Positions 5,406-5,435 of a stretch of 5,435 nucleotides of DNA are shown in pieces; within the stretch, counting starts at the first letter, position 1, and every line of letters begins with the position of its first letter. Source of the DNA: an uncultured Helcococcus sp. (lineage in GTDB: Bacteria > Bacillota > Clostridia > Tissierellales > Peptoniphilaceae). A program made the translations under genes and the position numbers. The stretch is taken from the NCBI RefSeq assembly GCF_946998255.1, contig NZ_CAMPYN010000064.1:1-5435 (forward strand), read 5' to 3'. Under the pieces are notes generated by a model, which saw only the letters and a list, made by a program, of their open reading frames with translations, made no database searches and was not told the origin of the DNA.

Positions 5406-5435
5406 AAACACAAAAAAGACGAGGAAACTTAAAAA

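Overview
The window is very AT-rich DNA with strong AGGAGG-type ribosome binding sites, sigma-A-like promoters and U-tract terminators. The proteins are of Firmicutes type: a BofA-family membrane protein, an HPr with both His15 and Ser46, a small P-loop kinase and a Firmicutes-style NagA. This suggests a low-GC Gram-positive anaerobe. A Tissierellia-type Gram-positive anaerobic coccus would fit, but that is an impression, not a proof.

Layout. Bases 1-1262 (minus strand) hold a long gene that runs off the left edge. It encodes a membrane protein with three N-terminal helices and a large exported domain. Two face-to-face promoters lie back to back at about 1297-1325. The rightward one drives a two-gene unit at 1371-1894, a BofA-family membrane protein plus a minimal GNAT-like acetyltransferase, closed by a hairpin terminator that overlaps the end of the second gene. 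Next come ptsH (HPr, 2011-2265) with its own extended -10 promoter and terminator, and a zeta/AAA_33-like small kinase (2350-2847) that has no clear promoter.

The most notable element is at about 2882-2966: a fluoride (crcB-motif) riboswitch with an overlapping intrinsic terminator, directly upstream of a cation/proton-antiporter-fold membrane protein (CDS 2979-4157). A good promoter (2844-2872) places the transcript start just before the aptamer. The antiporter homologue is therefore best read as a fluoride-resistance exporter, not as housekeeping pH or sodium homeostasis. The translation start is better placed at 2979 than at the upstream in-frame ATG at 2967, which overlaps the Shine-Dalgarno sequence.

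The window ends with nagA (4219-5355, N-acetylglucosamine-6-phosphate deacetylase), which has its own promoter. After it lies a hairpin that reads as a terminator for a minus-strand gene off the right edge, or as the tip of an insertion sequence. HPr and NagA both belong to sugar and amino-sugar metabolism but sit in separate transcription units. Most of the window looks like short independent housekeeping units, with the fluoride module as the clear accessory/stress element.
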